Assembly: GCA_963971575.1 (NCBI GenBank)
Contig: OZ020616.1
Location: 62,001 to 126,000, forward strand
Direction of reading: 5' to 3'
DNA length: 64,000 nt
Source of the DNA: Liopterus haemorrhoidalis
Lineage: Eukaryota > Arthropoda > Insecta > Coleoptera > Dytiscidae
The notes under the pieces were generated by a model. It searched no databases. It was not told the origin of the DNA and saw only the letters and a program-made list of their open reading frames with translations. This document shows positions 44,720 through 56,167 of the stretch, piece by piece. Numbering within the stretch: position 1 is the stretch's first letter; every line of letters starts with the position of its first letter. A program made the position numbers and the translations under genes.

Positions 44720-47085
44720 ATGGCTGCTGCGCAAGAAAAATTTAACAAAATAATTTCTAAACAGTTACGACTTAAAGCCAACGAGTTTTTATCTTCTCGT
44801 AGGAATTCTAATATTCTGATTGATTTATTGAATAACTTTGAGGTAAGCAGAAAAATGCGATATGAGAATTATCGCCAAAATTTTAAATGTTAGGTTAGAT
44901 TTTTGTGCATTGGAGCTTGTAGTAATACAATCTGATTGTTGACAGGGTGGAGGACCGAATAACCAGTCAGCATGGCTATTAACTTTAGAGTTGGTTTTTA
45001 CGGAGCTCCTAAAACGAGGCGACATGTGCCAGCAGATCGTGCCGCTGAAACCTATCGGTGAGTTACATACACAGTTAAAGTGGCTTGGTGAATGTGCTGT
45101 GAGTGATTTGTTTACAGAGGACAGTCCTGACACGCAATATAGGACGTGGTTGCGTCGTTCCTATGAAGAGGCGTTCACGAAGATCTTGGGTTGCCTGGAG
45201 CAGGGCAGAGGCGGTGGGCAGACGCAAGCACTTGCCACAGCCATGAAGATCATCGCCGTGGAGGGCAGACACCCACTCGAGCCTCACACCGATTACCAGT
45301 TCCCCGTGCACAAACTGAAGCTGGTGTTGATGCGATTACTGTCGTGCGACAGGAATAATAGTCAGCTTATCGACAAGTTCTCGGAATATACAGCTTATGG
45401 TGATGCACTGTTTTACTGTTGGCGTGCTTTACCTCCGCTTACGCCGCGCACCCATCCCAGCGAGACGTTTATTCTGAATTACCTGTCGCTGGTGGACAAG
45501 CTGCAGCTGCCCCCGGAGAACGAGGAGCCGCGCGAGCTGCTGTGCGCGGGGGAGTCGCAGTTCGCGTGGGACGGCGTGGCGGCGCGCCGCAGCCTGAACA
45601 AGGCGTGGAGCTGCGTCATGCACTGGGAGCACTCGGCCGCCTCGCACCGCCAGCTGCTGCTCGTGCTGCTGGAGCGCGTGCTGCCGCACCTGGACCGCCC
45701 GCTCGCGCTCACAGACTTCCTCATGGACTCGCTCGACTGCGGCGGCGCGGTCGGCCTGCTCGCGCTGCAGGGCATCTTCACGCTCGTGCACCGCCACAAC
45801 CTCGACTACCCGCACATCTTCACCAAGCTCTACAGCATGTTCGAGCCGGAGATCTTCCACACCAAGTTCAAGGCGCGCCTCTTCTACCTGGCCGATCTCT
45901 TCCTCAGTTCCACGCACCTGTCCGAGAGGATGGTGGCCGCATTCGCCAAGCGGCTCGCCCGCCTCTCTCTGGTAGCGCCGCACGAAGACCTGCCCGTCAT
46001 TTGCGCATTTATAGGTGAGCTTACTACTTACTGCACTGCAGTTTCTCTTGCACAATCGTCACAAATTCAGATCGTACGGCACTCTATGCAATAGTGTTTT
46101 TCGCGCTAAAAATTAAGTTATTATTTCTACAAAACAATATGAGTGAAAACAATCAAGATATCATTGTATATGTCTGCAGCATTTGCAAAATAAATAGTAT
46201 ATAGACATGAACCTCATGATGGAACATGTAAATACACTCAAAAAGACTTAAAATTTTCGGATACAAGCGGAAATGTACTTTAAATTGATTTGTAGTTATG
46301 TTTGGAACAATACTCTTTGCATATTCAAACACTTTTTCCAAAATATTTTCTGGTTTGGAAAATTCTTCTGAATTGTTTTCCCCGTCAAATAAAATTTCTT
46401 TTATATAGCTTAAAAGCATCGCAAAACCTTCATGCGCCATTTATATATTATCGTACAAAACAATTAGCAGGAGACAGACTTGATGTAATCACACACATAT
46501 AATTCATTTGTTTACAAAAATAATAGTTTGAATAACTGCATAATCTGAATAAAGTGTTTGTCTTTGACTTTCTTGCACAGTGGTCTCGTGACAAAAAACT
46601 TGCACGACACAGAGTTAACACTGCACAGTTATGCAGAACGCATCTATTATAGTAAAAAGCATCTAGGTTTACGTAACTGTCTGGTAACGTTATTTGTAGG
46701 CAACCTGATCCTGCGGCATCCAGGCCTCAAGACCCTGGTGGATGCCGGGCCGGGCTGCGGGCGGCCGGACGGGGCTCCCCCGCCCAGCTTCTCCGACCCG
46801 TACGTGATGGAGGAGCGCGATCCGCTCAAGTCGGGCGCGCTCGCCAGCAGCCTGTGGGAGCTGCGGTCGCTGCAGCGGCACGCCCTGCCCAACGTGGCCG
46901 CCGCCGCGCGCTTCGTCAGCGAGCCGCTGCCCGCCGCCGAGTGGGACATGGGCCGGCTGCTCGAGCAGCACAGCTCGGACGTGTTCGACCGCGAGGTGCG
47001 GCGACGCGCCTCGGAGATCGTTCTCAACTTCGACCGTTCGCCCAGCAGGCACGAACGACTCTCGCACTACTGGACGATCGTCTGA
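44720..47085 (+). CDS. Noc4l: Nucleolar complex protein 4 homologue (NOC4L)
   Basis: Exons 44720-44842, 44946-46014 and 46700-47085 (phases 0 and 1) give 525 residues, against about 516 in human NOC4L. The CBF/Mak21 domain is visible from LDYPHIFTKLYSMFEPEIF through KFKARLFYLADLFLSSTHLS to FIGNLILRHPGL, and the C-terminus ends SHYWTIV. The N-terminal half is a helical HEAT-like region. Family knowledge: it forms a heterodimer with Nop14 in the small-subunit processome and is needed for 40S maturation. Exon 2 becomes extremely GC-rich after about 45480. AATAAA lies at 47180-47185. Intron 2 (46015-46699) is AT-rich with nothing else in it. Confidence 0.94.
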
Positions 47086-47185
47086 CACACCACCCTGGCG
47101 CTCTCACCTTTCAATACGCTTTTGTATTTGCCATTATGTTTATAGAATGTTAAATGTTTGTACTCGTGTTGATTTTTTTAATAAA

Positions 47186-48421
47186 ATGGTTGATTTTTTA
47201 TCTACATGTTACATGTTAAATATACGGGCATCCCTCGATCTGCATAGGAAAACTTACTATAGGGAAATCGGCGAAACAGTGCAATTACGTCACCTATACT
47301 GACCTATTCGCGACTGAAACTAACGTTGGCGGCGCTGCGTACAACAGCTGATGGCGCACGAGAAGCGTATATGTCAAAAGTTTTTTCTTAATATTTATCT
47401 GCTCAAACAATATTTCGGCAAAAAAGCACTGTATTTAAGTCACTATATTTTAAAATACTTTTTAATTCACATAAACTGCAGCACAACCCACTACAGATAT
47501 AATATACGCTTCTGTTTAATTTAGCTAGTCACCACCAGACGTCTCACTGTTATTTGCAGTCGCGAATATACTTGAGGACAGAGTTGGGCCAAGTACTGAT
47601 GAAAACTACTTGTAGTATCAAGTACTGCACGTAGTACTTTCTTTTGCAAGTACTTGAAGTATGTATTTCAAGTACCGAAAAAAGTACTTCAAGTATTAAA
47701 AAAATATAGTACAATAATAATAATACTATATTACCCGCTAATATTATACTAACTTATTTGTCAGAAGACATATTAAGCAGAGTTGACCACGGATATCGTG
47801 AGAAAAAGAAAGATAGGAAAATAATAATAATAACTATTTTTATAATAAATTTATATCTATGTGGTGTAACTTACGTACCACTGCACTTAATTGGGTAAAC
47901 GCTGGACCTACCTCAAACTAATACGGAACTCCCGTTCCCGTTATTGGAATGGTGACTACATACACGAATTCTTCCTTTTATTGATTTAAACAAATAACTT
48001 ACATTTGTTTAAATGTAACTTATTTGTTAAATGAAATAACGTCGCAAATATTCACTCTCATTTGAATAAAATAAAAACGTATTGTGCTTATATTAAACTG
48101 TTCGCTATGTACAAATTGACGGCTAAGTACTACTGTCGTCTATCGTATTTCCTTCGTTCACTGCGGCGCCACCGGCAATCTCACTTCTCAATACTAATAA
48201 TTTGGGATGAGCGATATTCACAAATTAAAGATTTTTCAAAAATGTATTTTCACTGTCTGTGAAAAGCATAGAAATAATTATGTTTATTTGAAACGTACAT
48301 ATTAATTAAATATCGCATGTGTCGCAGTACGCTGTGATTTTTCGGAACGTAACCCTCGCGCAAATCTAGAAATATCTGTACATAACATAATATAAAGAGA
48401 TGATAGTCTTGTAGGTAAGAG
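47186..48421. other. Intergenic region with AAGTACTT-rich repeat
   Basis: Lies between the convergent NOC4L and SDA1 genes. About 47589-47720 is a run of imperfect AAGTACTT(G)AAGTA motifs, a form often seen in transposon ends. A minus-strand AATAAA (48283-48288) may end the SDA1 message. No gene seen. Confidence 0.45.
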
Positions 48422-51400
48422 TTATTTCATTTTCTTCTGTTTCAGGAGATGATTACGCAGTGCTACCTGCTTGTCCTTGAAGCTCCGCTTCACCTTGCCA
48501 CGGGCCTTGTGTTTCAGCATGAGGAAGTTTTTGTTCTTGCGCTTCTCGCGATTGGTGCGCGAGCAGTGTTCGTTCTGTCGGCCGTCACGGTACCCGAACT
48601 TGTCGCGGTCCTCCTGGCCGCGCCGCACGCTCTCCAGCCGGGTCGCCTTGTCGTGCCGCCGCCTCTTGTGGATGTTCTCGATGTCCGCGAGACGCACGAG
48701 GGCGCCGGGCGCGCCACCCCCTCGGCCGGCCGCATCCTCCTCGCGAGCTCTCTTGCCGCCCCGCCTGACGCCCTCGACCTCTTTCCGCGCCTGTTCCGCG
48801 TCTATGCGCCTGAAGTCCTCGTCCGTCAATAATCTCTCGGTGACGACCTGACGCGCCAGCTCGGCCTTACTCTGCTTATCCTCGTCGGCCACTCTATCAC
48901 CCGTATCGTCGTCAGACGAGTCCGGCATGTCGACCCACTCTTCATCGCTTGCCTCCTCGCCGTCCCCGTCTGAACCAATATCGACCGAACTACTCTCCGG
49001 CTGTAGAAGCACCTCGGCGCCGCTGATGTGATCGGACGCGTGCACGCGACCGTACTGCTGCGGCTCTAGTTCGGATGTCGCTTCCGTCGGGCGACCGCGG
49101 TCCCGCCGCCGCAGCAGTTCAGGCCGTGCGCGCCGGAACAGCTGAAGCAATGAACGCGCCGCCATCATGACCGCGCGGTCACGATACGTCCGATATTGCA
49201 CCAGGTCCTGGAGCAGTTCCTCGTTCATAGCGAGCGGACAACGGGCGCAGAGCTCCCGAACCGCGTTGAGCCCGATAGCCATCGCGTCCGAACTGTTCCT
49301 CTCGCTCACGAAGTTGTTGACGAGCGTTCGCACAAGTGGCTCGAGTACGTCCGGCGGCACGAGGGCATGGCTGGCCTGCGCAGCGAACTGCAGCATACGC
49401 GTCACCTCGCGCTGGTGCGGCTGCAGGAAACGCTGCACGTACGGGTAGTAGTTGAGCAGCAGCAGCTCGTGCAGCCCGATCAGCCGCGACACCACGTCCA
49501 GCACCATCAGCTTCACCTCGAAACGCTTGTTGCCGCCCTGCTCGAGGGAGCGCATCAGGCGCTCGGCCACTCCGTGCGGGTCGTGAACGAGCTGCAGGGC
49601 CGAAACATTGAACGAGGCCGCGCGTCCCTCCTTCTTCTGATTCTTCACGACCTGCTTCTTCACCTTTTCGAGCTGCTTATCGCGCTTGCGACTTTTTCTG
49701 TTCACCTTGTTGGCCATGCTGACCTCTTTAAGCGTAGGCATGTCGTCGTCCGACTCGTCTCCGCTCGCGTCACCTTGCTTCTGCTCATCGGAGCCGAGGA
49801 AGAACTTGAGCGCGGCCACCGCAACCTTCGAGTGCTTCGAGAAGCAAGCGCTCGCTATCACGTTCACAGTTTTAGCGTCATTCCACACGTTCTTCTTGTA
49901 CAGCTCGGCCATTATGTCGACGGACATTTTGGCTGCCCGCTGATTGCTGTCGCGCAACATCGAGTACATGAAGTTTTGCAGTTGGCTGTTGAGCCTAGCG
50001 TTCTTGTGTTTGGCGTTCGTGTGCGAGATGTCTGTGACGATGTGCTGCTGGAGGAATTGACGCAGCGGCCGGTCCTGGCAACGCAGCAGCTGGAAGAAGA
50101 GCGACAGCAGATCGGTGGGGGCGAGCAGCTGCTTGTTGCGGAGCAGGACGAGCGCCTTGCAGAGAGCGAGTCGCGTGCCGCCGTCCAGCACGGTGCTGTG
50201 CGCCTGCAGCAGCTCCATCAGCTGACCCGGGTAATCGTTTAACCGCTCCGGGTAGCAATGCGCCACCTGCAAATAACCACAAGACAAAGGGCTCAACTCG
50301 ATGACAATACCATTTTATGGCAAACATTTATTTTAATATGAAAATACAAAGAGATGCGGTGAATAAATTTTACATGAAATCAAAGAGATATTTGCGAATA
50401 TTGAATTCTACCGTCTTGGAGATGTTGTATATGTATTCAGAGTCCACATTGCACTTGTATCGTTGGCCGTCGAGATTGTGATCGCCGACAGCCGTGAGTA
50501 GCTGCATGTGCACCAGGCTCGAGATCTGCGACATCAGCGGAGAGCAGAGGGCGACGCGTTCGCTCACAATACAGAAGAAGATAGCGAGCAGCCGGTCTAG
50601 GGTGAAGTGCTTCGGGCCGAGCTGCGTGCCCAGCAGCTCGGACACCTTCGCGGAGCGCTTAGTGAGCGCCACAGTCTTCCGTCGGCGGCCCTGCTCCTTC
50701 ACGAACAGTCGCTTGTCCTCGCGCGCCGGATTGTAACTCGCGAGGTAAGCAGCGATCAGCAGGTATTTCGCGTAGAACGGCAGGATGATATCGCAGCTGG
50801 TGGTCACGCGGCCGGCGGATCCTCTCATGTGCACGGTCTCGAGGGAGGAGCGGAGGGTGGGCACCAGCCGCTGGTACAACCGCAGCGCGTCTCGCTCACT
50901 GACCGAGCCATCGAGCACGGGCGAACAGTAGGCCTCGTAGTGGCGGCGCGCCTGGTGCCGCAGCTCGACAAGGTCGCGGCAGCAGCGGTAGAACACGCCG
51001 AGCAACACGGTCAAATAGCCGCGTCGGAACTCCTCGCTCATCTCGGGCGTGCTGTGCCCGAGCACGCCGCTCAGTATCTCCAGCACGTCCTCCCTGCCGT
51101 ATTGACCGAATCGCAACGTCATCGGCGAACTGACGTGAAGCCTGTGCGTCAGTTTACCGAACTCGAGGGAGGATATGAAAATGACGGAGATATCGAGGGA
51201 GGAGAGCTCGCGCAGCCTGACAAAAGCGGGCAGTAAGTTCGGGTCCATGGTGCGCAGCCGCTCGGCGCGATCCAACACGAGCGCGGCGCGCCGACCGGCC
51301 AACGCAGCCGGCAGCTGCTCCAGAAAGTCCATGAGGTGATCGCACCTGGGCTCCGCGAGGGGCGCGAGCTGCTCGAGCAGCGAGTGAAGCAGCGAGCGCA

Positions 51401-51971
51401 ACGAGCACTGCCGCACCAGGTCCACGTACGCGTGCGGCACGCCGAAGGTGTCGAGCGCGGCACGCACCAGCGCACTCTTGCCCGTGCCCGACATTCCCAC
51501 CACGTACAGAGCATCAGCTAGTGGCTCGTTCTCGCGCCCGTACATCCTGTACAATGTGTCTATCTCCAAATCACGACGTGGGAACCTGCACCGCAACTCC
51601 CTTACCGTCATCCTGTCTCTTGATTACGTACAACTCACGTATCAGATTCACGCCTGAAAACAAATCGCTGCGCTCAAAAACACTACCATGTGGCAAAGAT
51701 CTCCAAGACCATGACAGATGGAACAAAGTCCAATTTGAGGCCTAGCAAAATACTAAAGAGATATGAAGCAACTCACCTGCGCAATGAAGGTCACCAGTTC
51801 ATCAAGCGACTTGTTGGGTTTCCCTGGGTTCAGCCGGAACACTTCAAGCGTGTTCTGGTAGTGCTGGTACTGTTGCTCAAATTCTTCTGCGTAAGAAACG
51901 GAATCTCGTTTGATCAGGTTTTGCAGCTGTGGCAGATTATCTGGCAGTTGGTTGTTATGCCGTCGAACCAT
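48422..51971 (-). CDS. Sdad1: SDA1 homologue (SDAD1; Drosophila Mys45A)
   Basis: Exon 1 is 51971-51777 (65 codons, [20 protein letters not shown]...) and exon 2 is 50266-48422, phase 0. The total is 679 residues against about 687 in human SDAD1. The conserved N-terminus continues across the junction as ...VTFIAQ | VAHCYPERL. An acidic stretch ([14 protein letters not shown], about 48900-48960) and a basic tail ending LLKQKKMK are typical. Family knowledge: a nuclear protein for 60S assembly and export and for G1 progression. The 1,510-bp intron (50267-51776) contains the whole ORC5 gene on the same strand. The long plus-strand ORF opposite exon 2 is a shadow. Confidence 0.94.
50327..50332 (-). 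terminator. Poly(A) signal of ORC5 inside the SDA1 intron
   Basis: TTTATT on the plus strand reads AATAAA on the minus strand. It lies 38 bp downstream of the ORC5 stop and about 60 bp before the SDA1 exon 2 acceptor. If it acts on SDA1 pre-mRNA, it would cause premature polyadenylation. Confidence 0.65.
50370..51611 (-). CDS. Orc5: Origin recognition complex subunit 5, nested in the SDA1 intron
   Basis: A single exon of 413 residues (human ORC5 has about 435). Walker [10 protein letters not shown] (about residues 39-47) and Walker B-like [10 protein letters not shown] are clear. Then come [35 protein letters not shown], the diagnostic [32 protein letters not shown], and a winged-helix end [10 protein letters not shown]. 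Part of the six-subunit ORC that marks replication origins and loads MCM; subunit 5 binds ATP. It lies wholly within intron 1 of SDA1 in the same direction, with 165 bp before and 103 bp after. Its own AATAAA is at 50327-50332, 38 bp past the stop. Absence of introns would fit a retrocopy. Confidence 0.95.
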   Translation of the reverse strand: MTVRELRCRFPRRDLEIDTLYRMYGRENEPLADALYVVGMSGTGKSALVRAALDTFGVPHAYVDLVRQCSLRSLLHSLLEQLAPLAEPRCDHLMDFLEQLPAALAGRRAALVLDRAERLRTMDPNLLPAFVRLRELSSLDISVIFISSLEFGKLTHRLHVSSPMTLRFGQYGREDVLEILSGVLGHSTPEMSEEFRRGYLTVLLGVFYRCCRDLVELRHQARRHYEAYCSPVLDGSVSERDALRLYQRLVPTLRSSLETVHMRGSAGRVTTSCDIILPFYAKYLLIAAYLASYNPAREDKRLFVKEQGRRRKTVALTKRSAKVSELLGTQLGPKHFTLDRLLAIFFCIVSERVALCSPLMSQISSLVHMQLLTAVGDHNLDGQRYKCNVDSEYIYNISKTVEFNIRKYLFDFM

Positions 51972-52627
51972 TTCCACCTATCCTATAAGTAATGTACAGG
52001 TTATGTTACTCTCGATTTAACGGTCACAAATAATGTTATATAAAACTTACCACTCGCTCTCAAACCAAAATCAAATTAAAAATCCGCCTGTATGGTTCGC
52101 CGTAACACTGCAATAATTATCCTGTCAAGCAAAATATCACCCAAGCTTTGACCCACGTGTTTCAACAACATTGAGTGGTAGGGGAAAATGGCGGTTATGA
52201 AGTGTGGTGTGGAATACTTATATATATTCTATTAGATCTATAATATATTACACCGCGCTAAACTAACATCTCTATTAACTACATACCACTTTTATTACAC
52301 ATATGATAAGAAAGACGCTTATAGTTTATTTTTAAAAACAATGGAGGAATCATAAAGACAAATAAGTCATAAAAGTACAAATGGTCAAACGTATATTTTT
52401 GTATAGTGATTAACATGAAACCATTATTCACAGAAATTATTAATCAAATTATTATCAAGATGTATGATAAAGTCACGTGCTGGCCACAGTACTTATTTCC
52501 AGCAGTACACTAGTTTACAACACAGAATCATTCACAATTACATACGACATTAAATTCTTAAATTATTTGTTTTGCAAAATAGCAGTCCTTTTAATATTAT
52601 AAACCGCGATATAAATCGCGTTGGCTC
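51972..52627. other. Spacer between SDA1 and UBL4A
   Basis: 5' flank of SDA1 and 3' flank of UBL4A, both on the minus strand. AT-rich, nothing recognised. Confidence 0.5.
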
Positions 52628-52637
52628 TTTATTCTCA

Positions 52638-53112
52638 CTACCCACTCTCTTCACTTAGATATGAACTGGCGATTCTTTCGAGATCATCAAGACTCAGAGT
52701 TGCAATCCGTTGTTCAAAGTCCTGCAACGCAATCAATTGTGGTCAGAATATTAAGTATTGTATTGCATACTTTTATAATGTAGGTACCACTTACCTTCAT
52801 AAATTTATCACATATCTTGGTACTCTGACTTTCTGTGTAGTATTTCTGTAAGAATTTTGTTAGCAGTACGTTAAGGGCTTCTTTGTGTATCTTTTTAATA
52901 ACTAGATTTATTTTCGTGCCCTCCTTGATATTGGAGTAGAAGGTGAGGGGTTTGTCATCGAGAAGCGTTTTGCCGACCAACACAAGTGTCTGCTGTTCCA
53001 CCAAGTGCTGTGTCTCCTGTTGTATCTTGCGCTTGAGCTCCAACACAGTCATATCGGGCTGCACCTCCAGTGTGAAACCGTTCCCCTGTATAATCTTGAT
53101 AAATATCTGCAT
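52638..53112 (-). CDS. Ubl4a: Ubiquitin-like protein 4A / Get5 homologue
   Basis: Exon 1 53112-52795 (106 codons) and exon 2 52721-52638 (phase 0) give 133 residues, a little shorter than human UBL4A (157). The N-terminal ubiquitin fold starts MQIFIKIIQGNGFTLEV and contains LVLVGKTLLDDKPLTFY. It lacks a C-terminal GG, so it is not a conjugated modifier. The C-terminal block QRIATLSLDDLERIASSYLS is the UBL4A/Get5 dimer-type motif that binds BAG6. Family knowledge: with GET4/BAG6 and SGTA it hands tail-anchored membrane proteins to the TRC40/GET3 pathway. AATAAA on the minus strand (52628-52633) starts only 5 bp past the stop, an unusually short 3' UTR. Confidence 0.88.
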
Positions 53113-53199
53113 TGTTGCTATTCATAAAATATCTCTCGTCCTGATTATCACTCGCCCCTCTTCTGACACTAATGTTTTTGACAGTTGACATATAGGTTA

Positions 53200-54006
53200 T
53201 AATTTTAAATTACTTTATTGCTAACAGATCGCTCTGCAATGAACGGGGCAAATTTAAAATAATTTATATAAAAAAAAAAGTGAATATTATATAAAATAGT
53301 TATATAAAAAGTGGGTATATAGTACAGAAATACTCCTGCCTCGATTAGCGCTTATTTTGCATCAAAGAATATTTTTATATAGTACTCTAACTAGCATATG
53401 CTAATTTCATAACTTTGTATGACGATATCTCAAAAACTGAGAATTGGAATTTTCGAGTTTTTTAGGTCCTAATTAGTCTATTACTTATTGGCAAAAAAAC
53501 GGACTGTATTCATTGTTCATTATGCACTCAATAATATAACTATTATATTATTGAGTGTAACTATTATCTATTTTAATAAATTTATATTTTTCTAAAACGA
53601 TTATATAAACCCTTGTGCTTAATTTACATATAAGACTCTTTATTTTTTTTTTTATTCTCAGATAGGTATTTACACGTTTACAAATTTTAATTTTCGTATG
53701 ACCCTATTTCTAAAACCAAAATTATCCATAACTGTACATTAATCAAGTGGAAATTTTTCAAATACTTTTTTCAGACACTTCAGCCCTACATTTATCTATT
53801 AACACAAAATTGACGAAAAATGAAAATTTGGTAGGTGAAAATCGGGAGTATCGAGGATCAACTCGTTAGATGCCGAACAACGGACAACGGCGATTCTGGC
53901 CACTTATTAGGTGTACCTTAAGTAGTACATTCTGTAGGGGCAGGCGAGCAAAATTGTCCTTTTTTTAGTTATTTCAAAATTTAGTCACCTTAGTAGCTTT
54001 ATGTAA
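53200..54006. other. Spacer upstream of UBL4A, no gene
   Basis: AT-rich. It contains a perfect 14-bp-arm hairpin with a 5-bp loop at 53525-53557. No coding potential. The lower part is the 3' flank of the MTRES1-like gene. Confidence 0.5.
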
Positions 54007-54879
54007 CTAAATTTTATATGGGTCTTGTTGGTAATTTTCGATGGTGAGAGCTTTGTTTCTCCGTATCTTGACAGTGAGTCCATCACCTCTCTCGCTGGCC
54101 GCCAAGATCTCCACCCGCGACACTGTCAGAAAGTCTGGATTAGTGAGACTGGAGCCGCGCACAATGTCCACTTCATCGCCAACTGACAGCATGGCCGACT
54201 TCTTCAACAGCTTCTGCCCGTTGACACGTATCTTGCTTTCATAGAACATGCTCTCTATCTTGCTGCAACAGAAAAGCACCGTTGTTAATGGTGCACGTAT
54301 ATTCGCTTCAGATAATTACTTTCTAGCGATGCCTAATCCAGCTTTTAGAATTAGATCAGCACGTAGGGAGTTCACTCGGAGCGTCACTACTTTGGTCTGC
54401 TTGTCGACTATTTCACCGTCCCAGTCTTCAGTAACTGCATGTTCGTTCTCTTCTTCGGAGTCTGTCACAGATTCGAACTGCAATATACCATCAGTCGCAT
54501 GAATTCTCAGGACACTGCTGCCCTTGTTTAATTACATCATAGAATACATTACCTTTTTCTTGCCTTTCCTACTCTCTTTATGCTTATATCTCTTGCATAT
54601 TTCTAGGTTAGAACATGATATTCGTAAATACTGTGGAATAAATGCCCCTGAAATTGATCTTATTCCATTAGTATTTCTTATAGCATTAACTAGTGAGCAA
54701 CGTTTATTGAAGGTGCTGATTACATTCAAAATATGCCGGGCTCTTATCGAAAACATGCTGGTGCACTCAAAGTCCACATTTACACAGATTATACCAAGAC
54801 ATGCAACTGAACTACTCATTTGTCTACGTACCCATGAAGTGTTTGAAATTACTTTATTTCTAGGAAACCAGCCCTTCAT
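54007..54879 (-). CDS. Mitochondrial transcription rescue factor 1-like (MTRES1/C6orf203), S4 domain
   Basis: Exons 54879-54553, 54477-54320 and 54262-54007 (phases 0 and 2) give 246 residues (human 240). The start is the ATG at 54879, with an in-frame stop just upstream. The N-terminus is basic and hydroxylated (MKGWFPRNKVISNTSWVRRQ...), consistent with a mitochondrial presequence. An acidic linker (TDSEEENEHAVTEDWDGEIV) precedes the S4-type RNA-binding fold: LRADLILKAGLGIARNKIES, then FYESKIRVNGQKLLKKSAML and GDEVDIV. Family knowledge: binds mitochondrial RNA and the ribosome and sustains mitochondrial transcription under stress. Both introns are short (75 and 57 bp). Confidence 0.86.
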
Positions 54880-55097
54880 CACTTACTAGACATAGATATC
54901 ACAGTGAGAAAATGAATGTGTTCTGAATATTATGATCTCCGTATGTAGAATGTTTATGTAATCAATATATTTTTACAATAACACAGAAAAGTAATAAAAT
55001 GTTTTACAATTGTATCTGTACAAAACTTTACCGTAAACGACGAACCATATTAATAACAAATGGAACAATCTAAATTGTTTGCAGGGTGGCATTAATA

Positions 55098-55895
55098 TTA
55101 TTTGGAGACACCGACGAGCGCGGGACGGACCACGCGCTCGTGCAGTTTGTATCCTATTTTGGAGACGACAATAACCTGTCCAGGTTTCTTGCCCTGCACC
55201 TCCTGCTGAAACAGTGCCTCGTGCAGGTTGGGGTCGAACTTCTCGTCCAGGGGATTGACTGGTTGCAGCCCGTGTCGTCGGAACACGGCCTGTAGTTGGG
55301 CTTCTGTCATGAGCAAGCCCTCGTACAGGCTCTTGAGGTGAGGGTTTTGTTCGCCGATTTCCTCCTTGGGCACGCTATCCGTGGCTCGACTCAGCACATC
55401 CGCCACCTCTAGTAAATCCTTACAGAAGGACTGGATGCCAAAGAGTTTTGCGTCCCCCACCTGCTTGGTCATGCGTGTGCGTAGATTCTCGCCTTCTGCC
55501 AGGGCCCTCTTGTACTTGTCCTGTAAGCAGCACACCGTCGTGTCATCACGATACCAGACTGGCCTCCCAATGCCAACATACCGTCAAGTCGTTGCTTTTC
55601 TCCCGCTCGTTCATCAGCTCTTTACTCAGACTCTCTATTTCGGTTTTGAGTTTGTCTACGTCTAGCAACGGGCCTGCCTCCGTCGTGTCGGGCTTCGCCT
55701 CCTGCGATGTCGTGCTGAACTTTTTGCTGGCCGCTGCTGTCACCAACCTGCTCACACATATGTATTTACATCATCTTCATACCTTGTCATTTCCCTCACA
55801 AGTGCTCGTATATACAATTACCTTTTGTTAAATCTGCAACTTTTCATCAAGTTGTGTGTGCATTTTAAAATAACTCTTGCATTTATGAGTGCCAT
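55098..55895 (-). CDS. Roe1: Mitochondrial GrpE co-chaperone (GRPEL; Drosophila Roe1)
   Basis: Exons 55895-55822, 55747-55582 and 55520-55098 (phases 2 and 0) give 220 residues (human GRPEL1 217). An N-terminal basic presequence (MALINARVILKCTHNLMKSC...) leads into a long helix, DVDKLKTEIESLSKELMNER, then DKYKRALAEGENLRTRM. The GrpE core follows: FCKDLLEVADVLSRA, the beta domain LQPVNPLDEKFDPNLHEALF and PGQVIVVSKIGYKLHERVVR, ending in PALVGVSK. It is the nucleotide exchange factor of mitochondrial Hsp70 for import and folding. It lies head-to-head with the ARH3-like gene, with 272 bp between the start codons. Confidence 0.95.
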
Positions 55896-56167
55896 ATTCT
55901 CGCTATTTTGATTTTTATACGTGACATCAAATCTTGAATTAAAATCTGCACTAAACTTGCCTAGATGTTCACAAACACGTATATTAATTGTCCGAATTTT
56001 AAAAATTATAACCTCACTCGTATTCACGTGAAAACGCACTATGGAGATTGAGATTTTTGATTCGTCAAGTTGACGTGAATTTGAAATCAACTTGTCAACC
56101 TATTTGTGATGTAACATTTGTAAATTGAATCAAACATCATAGTTTTTAGTTAGTCCTACTTACGGCA
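55896..56167. promoter_or_regulatory. Divergent promoter of GrpE and the ARH3-like gene
   Basis: 272 bp between start codons; no TATA box or other gene recognised. A stretch near 56030-56060 carries GTGAAAACGCACTATGGAG. Confidence 0.45.

Noticed and set aside
45429..46055. 208-codon ORF opposite NOC4L
   Set aside because: Shadow produced by GC-rich third codon positions in NOC4L exon 2.
49196..50242. 348-codon plus-strand ORF opposite SDA1 exon 2
   Set aside because: Antisense shadow of a conserved coding exon; composition is Leu/Val/Glu/His-rich with no domain.
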